From the NCBI GenBank assembly GCA_963204915.1, contig CAUJHS010000101.1, positions 1-64,000 on the forward strand: a stretch of 64,000 nt of DNA, in the 5' to 3' direction. This document shows positions 16,751-26,166 of this stretch, one piece after another; the stretch's first letter is position 1, and each line of letters starts with the position of its first letter. The translations under genes and the position numbers were made by a program. The notes under the pieces are model-generated. The model saw only the letters and a list, made by a program, of their open reading frames with translations, was not told where the DNA came from and ran no database searches. Source of the stretch: Planctomycetota bacterium. GTDB lineage: Bacteria > Planctomycetota > Planctomycetia > Pirellulales > Pirellulaceae.

Positions 16751-19700
16751 ATGAAAATCACCGACATTCACGTAGACGGTTTCGGCGTGTGGAACGGGTT
16801 GGAGATTCCCGATCTCCAGAACCGCGTCACGGTGTTTTACGGCCGCAACGAAGCGGGCAAGACCACGCTCCTGCAGTTCGTGCGAACCGTGCTGTACGGC
16901 TACTCGCCTGAACGGCGCCGGCGGTACTTTCCGCCCATTCACGGCGGCGCGGCCGGCGGCGTGCTCGGCGTGACCAGCCCCAGCGGCATCTTCAAAATTC
17001 ATCGACGCGCGGAAGGCCGCGGCGTGGGTGAGATCACCATCGAAGGACCCAGCGGCGCCACGCAAGGCGGGCACCTGCTCAACATCCTCCTGGCGGGCGT
17101 CGATGAAGCGACCTTTAACAACGTGTTCGCCGTCGGACTGCGCGAGATTCAAGAACTCGGCACCCTGGACGACACCGAAGCTGCTGACCGTTTGTACAAC
17201 CTGACCAGCGGACTGGACCGCGTGTCGCTGGTCGACGTGATGCGCGACATCGACGCGGCTCGGAGCAAACTGCTGGCCGATGACGGCTCGGAAGGCGAGT
17301 TGCTGCGCATTCTGGCCGACCGAGAAAAGCTGCAAGGCGAGATCGACCGGCTTTCCGGCCACGGCCGACAATGGGCGAAGCTCGGCGCGCAGCGCGACGC
17401 GGTCGAGCAGGAAGTCGCCCGCTTTGACCAGAATATCAAGCAAATTGAACAACAGGGTCGGCTGTTGGAAGTGGCCATTCAAGTGCGCGAAGTCTGGCAG
17501 CGGCGCGAGGAAGCCCGTGAGGAGTTGGCCGAACTGGAGCCTCTCACGGAACTGCCCGAAGACGCCATCGACACGCTGGACCGCCTGAACGCCGAAATCG
17601 CCGAACATCGCGCCACGTGCGACCAGTATAAGCGGCAGCGCGTGGCGCTGCGGGAGGAAGCTCGGGCGCTGCCGATCGATCGTACGCTTTGGTCGGCGTC
17701 GTCGCGCGTCGATGCGTTATGCGAACATGTGCCGTGGATCGGTTCGTTGCACGATCAAATTGGCCGACTGCGTAAGGAAACGGCCGAACTGGAAGGCGCG
17801 CTGCAAGATCGGCTCGACCATGTCGGTTTGCCGGGCCGGCGCACTCCCGACAGTTTGCCCAATATCACCGAGGAGGCGATTCGCGCATTGCGGGAGCCGG
17901 CGCACGTCATTCGCGAACAGTCGGCGCGGCTCAAGCAATTGCAGCGCGACCGTCACACCTACCGCGAAGAAGCGCTCGAGCTGAAAAAGCGGCTTAACGC
18001 GGCCTTGGCGCCTTACGGCGGCAAAGAGTTGCGACACGCCCTGGAGGACGTGGGCGAGCAGGTGTCGTTGCTGCGGCGTCGCGCACAAATTGACGAACGC
18101 ATCGAGCAGCTTGGCGCGCAGCGCCATGAACTGGCCGACCAAAGCCGCGCCTTGATGGATGAGCAAGTCTTGCCGGTTCGCGTGCTCACGGGCTTGGGCG
18201 GCGTGTTCGTGTTCGGCGTGTTGATGATCCTGCTGGCCCTGTTGGGCAATTACCTGTGGGGCATTACCGCGCCCATGGCCTGGCTCTTGGGCGTTGTGGG
18301 CTTCGGCGGCACGATGGCGGCGGGCGCCACGAAGTTCATGCTCGAACGATCGGCCATTGCCGAGTTCGAAGGAAGCCGCAAGCAACTGGAGTTGCTCAGC
18401 AAGCAAATCGACCAGGAGAAGCGCGAACGCGAAGACATCGACCGCCGTTTGCCGCGCCGCAACAACAGCAACAACCTGAATAGCGGCAACCAGGCGGAGC
18501 TTCCCACCTCGGCCATGCTCGACGAAACCGAGCGACGCTTGCGCGATCTGGAAGACTTGCTCCCCTTGGACGCCGCCCGGCAAGCCGCCGATGCGCAGCA
18601 AGAAGCGGCCGGCGCCAAAGCCACGGAAGCCGCTGGCGCGATTCGCGCCGCCCGCACCCGCTGGCGCGACGAGCTGCGCAAGCGCCAACTGCCCGAAAAC
18701 TTGACCCCCAGCCAGGTCAAAGAACTGGGTGAAGAGATTGACGAAATCTCGACGCTGCAGCGTCGGGTGATTTCTCGTCGCGAAGAACTGAATCAGCGCG
18801 AGCGCGAACTGGCCAACCTGCGCGAACGCGTACAGGAAGTGATGGAGGAGTTGTCCTTCTCGCCGCGCGGGCAAACGCTCCAAGACCAGCTCACCGAGCT
18901 GGGAATTAAACTCGAACATCAGCGCGAGTTAGTCAAGCGCCGCACCACGCTCAGCCGCGACTTCAAGAGCATTCATCGCCAGCACATGCAGTTGCTCAAG
19001 ACGATCGAAAAGCTCGAACGCCGCCGCGCCACGCTGTTCGCCCAGGCGGGCGTGGAAGATGAACCGGGGCTTCGCGAACTGGCCGACAAGCACGAACTGG
19101 CTGCCAAGTTGCGTAAAGAGCTGGAGCAACTCAGCGGGCAAATGCGCATCATGATTGGCGGTCGCGTGAGCGAGGAAGACATCGCCAAGGAGCTGGAGAA
19201 CCGCGAAGTGTCGCTCCTGGAGTCGCTGTGGGATCAAACGCAAAGCCGGCAAGAAGAGTTGCAACGGAACCTGGCCAAACAGCACGAACGACGCGGCGAA
19301 ATTGTGGCCGAGATGAAATCGCTGGGCGACGACCGCCGGCTGTTGACCGCCCGGCTCGAATTGGGCTGCATCGAACGCCGCTTGACCGAGGCGGCCCAGC
19401 AATGGCGGGTGTTGGCGGTCGCGGCCATGTTGCTGGAAACCATTCGCGAAGTGTACGAGCGGGAACGTCAACCCGAGACGCTGGCCGAAGCGTCGGGCTA
19501 TTTGCAGCGCTTTACCGAAGGCCATTACACCCGAATCTGGACGCCGCTGGGCGACAACGTGTTGCAAGTGGATGACCGTGACGGACATTCGCTACCGTTG
19601 GAGGTTCTCAGCCAAGGCACGCGCGAGGCGGTCTTCCTGAGCCTGCGGCTGGCGCTCGCGGCGGCGTATGCGCGGCGCGGCGCCGTGTTGCCGCTCGTGC

Positions 19701-20467
19701 TCGACGACGTGATGGTCAACTTCGACGTGGAGCGAGCCCGCGCCGCAGCGGTGGTGTTCCGCGACTTCGCCGCCTCCGGCGGACAAATTCTGGTTTTCAC
19801 CTGCCATGAACACATCGTCGAAATCTTCGGCCAACTGGGTATGGAAGTGCGGCTCTTGCCTTCGAATAGCAAGTCGAACGCGGTGGTGCATCCGGCCGAG
19901 TTAAACTTCGGCGAAGAAGAGCCGGAAGAAGAGCTAGTCAACGAGGCCACGCAACCCGCACCGGTGGTGGATGAGGAGATCAACGAGCTTCTTTCGGAAG
20001 AAGCGGAACTCGCGTACGAGGACGAAGCCGACATTTACCCCCTGCCCGTACAAGAGCCCGCGGCGGAAGAAGACCTGGACGACCTGATTGCAGGCATTCC
20101 TACGGCCGAAGAAGAACGACCGCGGAACCCCGAGCCGATTGTGTATGCGGCGTGGTATCCCTCGTTGCATGTGGAAAACGAAGACGAAGCGCCGCCGGAA
20201 GCCGAGGTCGAAGAGGAAGAAGTGTACGAGGATGAGTACACCTTGGCCGACGCCGCCGAGATTCCCCAGCCGGTGATCGTGCTGCCTGCCGCGGATGAGC
20301 CCTACGTGGCGCCGCCGCAGGAAGACGAAGAGTATCGTTTGGCGCCCGAACCGCCTCAACCGGCGCCGGCGCTCGTTCCTGCGGTTGCGGAAGAACGCGT
20401 TCGCCGTGCGCCGCCGCGCGAGCGCCTGCTGGCCTGGGACGGCCCCAAAGCCTGGTGGACGGAGTAA
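16751..20467 (+). CDS. YhaN/SbcC-like AAA ATPase with coiled coils and long acidic tail
   Basis: A 1238-aa protein starting at ATG 16751. Walker A is GRNEAGKT (31-38). Long heptad-rich coiled coils run from about 200 to 470 and 560 to 900. Between them is a hydrophobic pair of membrane-like segments (about 477-545), as in YhaN proteins. The signature LSQGT and Walker B LPLVLDDVMVNFD close the ATPase head near 950-1000. From about 1045 to the end, a tail of nearly 195 residues is very rich in Glu, Asp, Pro and Ala and has no known domain. With the SbcD-like gene upstream it probably forms a DNA-end or chromosome-processing complex tied to the membrane. Confidence 0.85.
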   Translation: MKITDIHVDGFGVWNGLEIPDLQNRVTVFYGRNEAGKTTLLQFVRTVLYGYSPERRRRYFPPIHGGAAGGVLGVTSPSGIFKIHRRAEGRGVGEITIEGPSGATQGGHLLNILLAGVDEATFNNVFAVGLREIQELGTLDDTEAADRLYNLTSGLDRVSLVDVMRDIDAARSKLLADDGSEGELLRILADREKLQGEIDRLSGHGRQWAKLGAQRDAVEQEVARFDQNIKQIEQQGRLLEVAIQVREVWQRREEAREELAELEPLTELPEDAIDTLDRLNAEIAEHRATCDQYKRQRVALREEARALPIDRTLWSASSRVDALCEHVPWIGSLHDQIGRLRKETAELEGALQDRLDHVGLPGRRTPDSLPNITEEAIRALREPAHVIREQSARLKQLQRDRHTYREEALELKKRLNAALAPYGGKELRHALEDVGEQVSLLRRRAQIDERIEQLGAQRHELADQSRALMDEQVLPVRVLTGLGGVFVFGVLMILLALLGNYLWGITAPMAWLLGVVGFGGTMAAGATKFMLERSAIAEFEGSRKQLELLSKQIDQEKREREDIDRRLPRRNNSNNLNSGNQAELPTSAMLDETERRLRDLEDLLPLDAARQAADAQQEAAGAKATEAAGAIRAARTRWRDELRKRQLPENLTPSQVKELGEEIDEISTLQRRVISRREELNQRERELANLRERVQEVMEELSFSPRGQTLQDQLTELGIKLEHQRELVKRRTTLSRDFKSIHRQHMQLLKTIEKLERRRATLFAQAGVEDEPGLRELADKHELAAKLRKELEQLSGQMRIMIGGRVSEEDIAKELENREVSLLESLWDQTQSRQEELQRNLAKQHERRGEIVAEMKSLGDDRRLLTARLELGCIERRLTEAAQQWRVLAVAAMLLETIREVYERERQPETLAEASGYLQRFTEGHYTRIWTPLGDNVLQVDDRDGHSLPLEVLSQGTREAVFLSLRLALAAAYARRGAVLPLVLDDVMVNFDVERARAAAVVFRDFAASGGQILVFTCHEHIVEIFGQLGMEVRLLPSNSKSNAVVHPAELNFGEEEPEEELVNEATQPAPVVDEEINELLSEEAELAYEDEADIYPLPVQEPAAEEDLDDLIAGIPTAEEERPRNPEPIVYAAWYPSLHVENEDEAPPEAEVEEEEVYEDEYTLADAAEIPQPVIVLPAADEPYVAPPQEDEEYRLAPEPPQPAPALVPAVAEERVRRAPPRERLLAWDGPKAWWTE

Positions 20468-20554
20468 TCGTCCGACGCCCGCTGAACGACGGTCGTCCTT
20501 TGGTTACTTCCCTTTGCGTTGGTCGCTCGTGGAGCCGCTTCCGCGCGGGAAGCG

Positions 20555-21181
20555 CTAAGCCGAGTTGGACGAACTGCCTTGCGCCACGGCCCCAAGCTGT
20601 TGCAAAATCACGCGCACCGCGTGCGCTGAAACATGCGCCGGCAGCGACGGCGCTCCGGGATGCTCTTGAGCCGCTTGTGAAAGATCCAGCGGCAAATGAA
20701 TAAACGCGGCCTGCGTACGATAGCCGTGCTGCGCCGCAAAATGATGCGTGAGGTACAACGCCGCATTACACAAATACGTGCCGGCGTGGTAAGAGATTGT
20801 GGCCGGGATGCCTTCGCTCCGCAGGCGCGCGGCCCACTCGGCCAGCGGCAAGTTGCTTTGATAAGCGACTGGCCCGCCTTCGACGAGCGGAGGCGGATCG
20901 GCGCCGTCGCGTCCCACGGGCCCCGCCACGTTCACGCCAATCTTCTCCAGTTGCACGCAACTGGACCCCGGGGCTTGCCCTAGGTGGAGCGCGAAGTCAT
21001 AGTCGGCCTGCAAGTCCTCGGCCAGCCGCGCTTTGAACGGACCATGTTCGACCGCGTAAAGCCGCGTCGTCACTTCGGCGTCGGACGGCAGCGTTTTGGT
21101 CAACTCGACCAGCGCCAGCCAGCTCGCATTGGTGCGCCAGCGGTCGTAGGGTTTAAACGCAGAGATCAAAACGCGCGGCAT
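20555..21181 (-). CDS. pcp: pyroglutamyl-peptidase I (peptidase C15 family)
   Basis: A 208-aa cysteine peptidase that removes N-terminal pyroglutamate from peptides. The triad is visible: Glu79 (LEKIGVNVA), Cys138 in SYHAGTYLCNAALY, and His162 in FIHLPL. GQAPG is the usual substrate loop. The order and spacing match the bacterial cytoplasmic enzyme, and length is normal. It is convergent with the ATPase gene, and a 209-bp gap separates it from the CinA-domain gene downstream of it. Confidence 0.85.
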   Translation of the reverse strand: MPRVLISAFKPYDRWRTNASWLALVELTKTLPSDAEVTTRLYAVEHGPFKARLAEDLQADYDFALHLGQAPGSSCVQLEKIGVNVAGPVGRDGADPPPLVEGGPVAYQSNLPLAEWAARLRSEGIPATISYHAGTYLCNAALYLTHHFAAQHGYRTQAAFIHLPLDLSQAAQEHPGAPSLPAHVSAHAVRVILQQLGAVAQGSSSNSA

Positions 21182-21390
21182 GAATTCTACTTGCGGTACG
21201 TCGCCAAAACGTGCAACGGCCTCCTGCCACCCACCGAACGGTTCCTGAATTCTAGGTTAATCAACGCTACGGGGCATGCGTTAAAAGGCTCAATTTACCT
21301 CGTTCGGAACGAAAAGGCGCGGGAAGCCGGCCAGGGACCGTGAAAATTCCAGTTCCCGGGCGCCGCCGTTTCCGCGGACGGCGCGTGATG

Positions 21391-21927
21391 TTACAAGTCG
21401 CGCACCGCCTTTTCGAGTTCGATCAAGGCAAGGTGAGCCATGTGCTGCTGCACTTGAATGCGAAAGTCTTCACGCTCAAACCGGCCTTCGAATAGCAGTT
21501 CCCCTTCGCGGCCATTCTGACGCCAGACGGCGATATGCGCAAAGGGCATCGTGACCTCATTTTCCGGGTCGGGCGAAGCGTAGCCGGTGGTGGCCACGCC
21601 CACATCGGCGCCGGTCAAGCGGCAGATTCCTTCGGCCATTTCTCGGGCTACCTGGGGCGAAACGCAGTTCACCTCGGCGGCATGCTGGGCATTAATGCCC
21701 AACAGCTTGACCTTTTGCTCCAAGTTGTAGGCCACGACTCCCCCCTCGAAAAAGTCGGAAGCGCCGGCTGCCGTGGAAACCAGCGCTTGCACATAACCGC
21801 CGGTCAGGCTCTCGGCCACGGCTAGCCGCAGCCCGCGGTCGGTCATGCGTCGACGAAGTTCATCGGCCACGGCCAGGATTTCAGGAGGGGGTGTATTCAA
21901 ATGACGTTCTTTCCAAGGTGAAACCAA
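21391..21927 (-). CDS. CinA C-terminal-domain protein (nicotinamide-nucleotide amidase family)
   Basis: A 178-aa stand-alone CinA C-terminal domain. Motifs: AVAESLTGGYVQALVSTAAGASDFFEGGVVAYN near residues 36-70, then VSPQVAREMAEG and GVATTGYASPDPE. Family members deamidate NMN to nicotinate mononucleotide in pyridine-nucleotide salvage. The start is uncertain: TTG 21927 gives the listed length, while TTG 21900 has GGAAAG at good spacing and would give 169 aa. The usual MoCF-like N-terminal domain is absent, as in PncC. Confidence 0.85.
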   Translation of the reverse strand: MVSPWKERHLNTPPPEILAVADELRRRMTDRGLRLAVAESLTGGYVQALVSTAAGASDFFEGGVVAYNLEQKVKLLGINAQHAAEVNCVSPQVAREMAEGICRLTGADVGVATTGYASPDPENEVTMPFAHIAVWRQNGREGELLFEGRFEREDFRIQVQQHMAHLALIELEKAVRDL

Positions 21928-22181
21928 CGCACTGGCGACTTCCGCGATGCCAGCGATTTAGCATTTTGTCATGAGTCGCCGGGAGATGACAAGCTCACGC
22001 CGGCGCCGCTTGCGCCCCCTGCCCGTCCGGCGGACTGCGAAAAAACCTTGGCGCGGAAATGTCCGCCCGTTGGGGGAAAAACGCATTTCAACAATGAAAG
22101 GTGAAGGCGTGTCACGCCGCGAGGCGCCGCCGGTCATTCCCTCCCGCCCGGTTGTCCCAAGAGTTTTTGAGGAGTCCTGCC

Positions 22182-22745
22182 ATGTTCGTGTTCCATCGTC
22201 GCGTTGCATTGCTTGCTGCTTTGTGTGTCGCCGCCACGTTTGCCACCGCTGGCTCTGCGCCGGCGCAAGACGCGTCAATCCAATCGCCCAAGACGCTGGA
22301 AGGGTTGCTGGCGCAAACGCCCTTCATGGTCAAAAAGCAGGAAAGCGGCATGTACCGCATCGCGGTCGAACGCGACGGAGGCATCGTGACCGTCATGGCG
22401 GAGGAAATCACCATGAACTGGAAAGACGCCGCCGGCAACGAAGTGAAACGCATTATGATTTATCGCTGGCTGTCCGACACGCCCGAGGGGTTCGTGGCGA
22501 ATCGGCCCCTGTTGGAGAAAGTGGTCGAACTGAACCTCGGCTACAACATTGGCCGCATCGACCAGAATAAGCATGGGTTCTTTTTCAGCAGCGGCCTGTG
22601 GCTGCGCACCGCCGACGTCGAAACGCTAAGCGATGAAATCTACGTCGCGGCCAACACGGGCGCCAACGCGATTGCCGTACTGCAACCGCTCATCGAGCAG
22701 TCGGGCCAAACCAAAATCACCCATATTGATTCCGAAGTCCAATAA
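22182..22745 (+). CDS. secreted YbjN-like protein
   Basis: A 187-aa protein. ATG 22182 follows GAGGAG and opens a signal peptide of about 25 residues ending SAPAQD. The mature part (LEGLLAQTPFMVKKQESGMYRIAVERDGG) has strand and helix order reminiscent of YbjN/type-III-chaperone-like folds, including a long C-terminal helix (ANAIAVLQPLIEQ). The same kind of fold is seen at the end of the SPFH protein at 60.6 kb. Function unknown; a periplasmic small-ligand or chaperone role is possible. Confidence 0.6.
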   Translation: MFVFHRRVALLAALCVAATFATAGSAPAQDASIQSPKTLEGLLAQTPFMVKKQESGMYRIAVERDGGIVTVMAEEITMNWKDAAGNEVKRIMIYRWLSDTPEGFVANRPLLEKVVELNLGYNIGRIDQNKHGFFFSSGLWLRTADVETLSDEIYVAANTGANAIAVLQPLIEQSGQTKITHIDSEVQ

Positions 22746-22761
22746 CGCCCACACGTAAGGC

Positions 22762-22791
22762 GCTGGCGCCTTGGCTCGCTGGCGCCTTGGC
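22762..22791. repeat. short tandem repeat after the YbjN-like gene
   Basis: GCTGGCGCCTTGGC occurs twice, at 22762-22775 and 22778-22791, with a 2-bp spacer, so the period is 16 bp. It lies between the YbjN-like stop and the convergent secretin-like gene. It can form small hairpins and may act in transcript termination, though no T run follows. Confidence 0.6.
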
Positions 22792-22840
22792 GTTCTGGCC
22801 AGCGGCCCCCGCGGTAGAAAGGCGGCCGCTGTGGCGCCGC

Positions 22841-24421
22841 TTAGAAAAATCCGCCGCCAAATCCGCCGCCGCCACCGCCGAAACCGCCTAGTCCGCCGCC
22901 GATACTTTGCTCGGCGGCGTCGCCTGTTTGGACGCGACGAATGACTTCGGCAATCTCTTGGTGCGCGGCGCGCGACTGGCGAATGATCAGGACGGCGCGG
23001 GCCGTGACCAAGGCGTCAAGTGTTGCGGCATCTTTACCCGGCGCGGCCCCGCCGAAGTTCGGCGTATCCGGTTCGGATGCGGCCAGGAGAATCGTACCGC
23101 GCGCTTCAGGATGCGCTTCGCTCTTCCAAGTCTCGGGCTGCACCAACTGCGGCAAGAGTCCCGCCAGGCCTTCCGCCACGTGGGCGTGCAAACGGTAATA
23201 AACGGTCGTTAATTCTTGCGGGTCGACGGCGTTCCGGTCGCGCGGACGAGAGGCGCGTAAGGCGGCGCGGTAAGACTCAAGCAGGTTCAACACATCGTCA
23301 TGGATGCGTTCGACCGTCGAAACGACCAGAACCCCCGGTCGGGCAAACTCCATCGCGCCGGGGCCGCCTACATCGTCCCAGCTTTCGGGATTGGTTTGCG
23401 ACGTGAGCGCCTCGAGCAGCGCGAGCGATTCATCGTCATTCCGGCACAAGTCGCGCACGTCATACACCGCCGTTTTGAGATGCGTCTCGGCTTCTTCCGA
23501 GGTGGTGATCCACAAGATCCCATCACGCAACATCCAGGTCAGCTCCAGGTTCGCGGCCAGCGCCTGCAAGACCATTTCCAGCTTGCGGTCACTCAGCTTG
23601 AGCGTCACGGGCTGCCGTTCGCGAATGCCGACGTCGTCCAGGGCGCGCACGTCCAAGCGAATGTCGATTTTCGCTTGATCGGCCAGCTGCTCGACGGCGG
23701 TCTTCAGGGGCGTGTTGCGGAAGTCGACCGTCACCGTCGCCCCGAGCTTTTGCCGCAGCTCTTGATGCTGCGGCGGATCGAACGTGTACGTCCTCCGGCC
23801 GTGTTTCCGCAACGCCGCCAGTAGCCCCTGCACCTCGCGTTGGATGGCGTCGGTCTGGCGAACGAACATCACGTCGCCCAGGAAGCTCAACGCGCCCGAA
23901 CCTCCCACGTCGTCCCAAGTTTCCGGAGCAATAGCGCCTTGAAACACGAGTTCCAAGTCGTTCATGTCGTAGCCCGCGTCCAGCAAGTCGCCAACCGCGT
24001 AGGGCGTGGTGGTCATGCCGGTTTCGGCTTCCTCAGGCGTCGTGATGTGCAGCACGTCGTCTTGGAAGTACCATGCCAGGCCGAACGAGTGGAGGCGATT
24101 CAGAAGAAAATACAGCGGCGCGTTGTTCAAGCGTTCCGAAATCGGCATGTCCGCCGATTCGCCCACGTCGCGCAGCGCTCGCTCTCCCAGAAGCACGGCG
24201 ATTTTCCGCTCGTTCTGCAACCATTCGGCAAGCTCGCGAAGCGAGGAGTCCGAAAGATCGACCGTGGCAGGCTCGGCCAGTTTCGCGGGCATGAGCGTGG
24301 CGGGATCGACGGCTTTCGGTTCATCGGCAATCTCCGGCAGCTTCGGCGCCGCCTCTTGCGCTGCGACCGCGCCAGCGCACACCAACCATCCCACCAGCGC
24401 GTAACGAAAGGGAAGAAACAT
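22841..24421 (-). CDS. secreted protein with tandem secretin-N-like units and Gly-rich tail
   Basis: A 526-aa protein; ATG 24421 has GGAGGAG at proper distance and opens a signal peptide (residues 1-23, ending AVAAQ). Two units of about 160 residues follow. Each starts with a TVDL or TVDF strand, contains an RALxDVG motif, then a W-Y/L-DD or RDG plus L-ITTxEEAET strand, and closes with a WDDVGGxGA block. These resemble STN/secretin-N domains. The last 20 residues are glycine- and phenylalanine-rich (GGFGGGGGGFGG). Similar planctomycete proteins are annotated as secretin-like. It is not next to secretion genes, so a role in a secretion channel is only inference. Confidence 0.65.
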   Translation of the reverse strand: MFLPFRYALVGWLVCAGAVAAQEAAPKLPEIADEPKAVDPATLMPAKLAEPATVDLSDSSLRELAEWLQNERKIAVLLGERALRDVGESADMPISERLNNAPLYFLLNRLHSFGLAWYFQDDVLHITTPEEAETGMTTTPYAVGDLLDAGYDMNDLELVFQGAIAPETWDDVGGSGALSFLGDVMFVRQTDAIQREVQGLLAALRKHGRRTYTFDPPQHQELRQKLGATVTVDFRNTPLKTAVEQLADQAKIDIRLDVRALDDVGIRERQPVTLKLSDRKLEMVLQALAANLELTWMLRDGILWITTSEEAETHLKTAVYDVRDLCRNDDESLALLEALTSQTNPESWDDVGGPGAMEFARPGVLVVSTVERIHDDVLNLLESYRAALRASRPRDRNAVDPQELTTVYYRLHAHVAEGLAGLLPQLVQPETWKSEAHPEARGTILLAASEPDTPNFGGAAPGKDAATLDALVTARAVLIIRQSRAAHQEIAEVIRRVQTGDAAEQSIGGGLGGFGGGGGGFGGGFF

Positions 24422-24603
24422 TCGACACTCCTCCAAGAGACAAACCGCACCCCTGCTCGCCCGCTCATGCCTGGTTTATGGCTTACACGGCGATAATCGG
24501 ATGATGCCGTCCGCGCCGCGGACTTGTCAAGAAAGATCAAGACGTTTCCGCGCAGACCGGTAGCGGAGTTGCAAATTCCGGAGATCGTCGATCGTCGGCT
24601 AGG

Positions 24604-26097
24604 TTACTTGACCAGCTTTTGGAAGCGAGCGAAGGCTTCGTCCCACGGGCCGGCGTTCTGTGGGGTGTATTCTTCGACTTCGAAACTTTGACGAACCACC
24701 TCGCGGGCCTGTGCGATCGAATCGAGTTGGCCGGCGGAGACTGCCTGGACCAGCACATTGCCCAAGGCCGTAGCTTCGCTGGGACCGGCCACCACACGGC
24801 GGTTACAGGCGTCGGCCGCCATCTGGCACAACAGCTTGTTGTTCACGCCGCCGCCGACGATGTGAATGGTCTCGATCCGCGAACCGGTGAGCTTCTCCAA
24901 CCAGCTCAGCACCAGGCGATACCGCAGGGCCAGGCTCTCCAGCGCGCAGCGAATTACGGCGCCTTCGGTTTCGGGAACGGGCTGGCCTGTATTCTTGCAA
25001 AAGTCGCGAATCGCCTGCGGCATACTGGCGGGCGCGGTGAAGCTGGCGTGATCGGGGTCGATCAACGCAACGAGCGGCTTACTTTCTGCGGCGCGCTGCA
25101 CCAGTTCGTCCCAGCCAAGTTCCCGACCTTGTTGCGTCCAAATGCGGCGGCACTCCTGCACGAGCCATAAACCGGCGATGTTTTTCAGAAGCCGCGTGAC
25201 GCCGCCCACGCCGCCTTCGTTGGTGAAGTTGAGTTCGCGGCACAAGTCGGTCACGACCGGCTCGGGCGACTCGACTCCCATGAGCGACCACGTGCCGCTG
25301 GAAATGTAGCACCAGTCGGGGGCCGCGCCCGGACGGCTGGCGGCGGGCACGGCCATCACCGCGCTGGCGGTGTCATGCGTGCCGGGAAGAATCACGTCGG
25401 CGCCGGTCAAGCCGGTTGCATCGGCGGCGGTCTTTTGTAGCTTGCCCAGGTTCGTTCCCGGTTCAACAATCTGCCCGAGAATATGCGTCGGAAGGCCCAT
25501 CTTCGCCAACAACGGCCGAGCCCAGGTGCGCGTTTGCGGGTTGTAACACTGCGTGGTGCTTACATTCGTGGCTTCGTTCACCTTCTCGCCAGTGAGCAGC
25601 CAGTGGAACAAGTCGGGAATCATCAGGAAGCTCTCGGCTACGTCCAACAGCGGCGAATCTTCCTGCTTCATCGCCAGCAGTTGAAAGAGCGTGTTGAACT
25701 CCATGAACTGCAAGCCTGTTTGTGCGAAGATTTCTTCGCGCGGGGCGAGCGCAAACGCCTTAGGAAATATGCCCGCGGTGCGCCGATCGCGATAATGATA
25801 CGGGTTGCCCAGCACTACATCGCCGCGGCCCAAGAGGCCGAAGTCGACGCCCCAGGTATCGACGCCGACGCTCACCACCTGGTCGCCGTAGCGCAAGCTC
25901 GCGGCGCGCAAGCCGTCTTGAATGTGCGACCAAAGTCCGAGCAAGTCCCAATGCAGGCGGTCTCCCACGTGCACGCCGCCGTTGGGGAAACGATGAACGT
26001 CCTCCAGGCGAACGCGGTCATCTTCGAACACGCCCGCCACGACGCGTCCGCTGGAAGCGCCAAGATCGACCGCCAGATACACTTTCGCGTGCGACAT
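24604..26097 (-). CDS. rhaB: rhamnulokinase-like FGGY carbohydrate kinase
   Basis: A 497-aa FGGY-family kinase. ATG 26097 is used because the protein then begins AVDLGASSGRVV, the phosphate-binding start of the family; a longer open frame upstream is not supported. Other blocks: GVDTWGVDFGLL, PYHYRDRRT, MIPDLFHWLLTGEKVNEATNVSTTQCYN, SSGTWSLMG and IVGGGVNNKLLCQMAADA. These fit rhamnulokinase, which phosphorylates L-rhamnulose in rhamnose catabolism. No other rhamnose genes are nearby, so substrate could be another deoxy sugar. The secretin-like gene lies 182 bp downstream on the same strand. Confidence 0.85.
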   Translation of the reverse strand: MSHAKVYLAVDLGASSGRVVAGVFEDDRVRLEDVHRFPNGGVHVGDRLHWDLLGLWSHIQDGLRAASLRYGDQVVSVGVDTWGVDFGLLGRGDVVLGNPYHYRDRRTAGIFPKAFALAPREEIFAQTGLQFMEFNTLFQLLAMKQEDSPLLDVAESFLMIPDLFHWLLTGEKVNEATNVSTTQCYNPQTRTWARPLLAKMGLPTHILGQIVEPGTNLGKLQKTAADATGLTGADVILPGTHDTASAVMAVPAASRPGAAPDWCYISSGTWSLMGVESPEPVVTDLCRELNFTNEGGVGGVTRLLKNIAGLWLVQECRRIWTQQGRELGWDELVQRAAESKPLVALIDPDHASFTAPASMPQAIRDFCKNTGQPVPETEGAVIRCALESLALRYRLVLSWLEKLTGSRIETIHIVGGGVNNKLLCQMAADACNRRVVAGPSEATALGNVLVQAVSAGQLDSIAQAREVVRQSFEVEEYTPQNAGPWDEAFARFQKLVK

Positions 26098-26166
26098 AAT
26101 CCCCGAACCAAGAAGGAAGAATCGAAGAAGAACCCGCGGCGCCGCAACGGCCATGGACTCGCCGCA

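Noticed and set aside
17717..18919. A 400-codon open frame opposite the YhaN-like ATPase
   Set aside because: It is the antisense shadow of a coiled-coil coding region with high GC at third positions; no domain, start signal or neighbour supports it.
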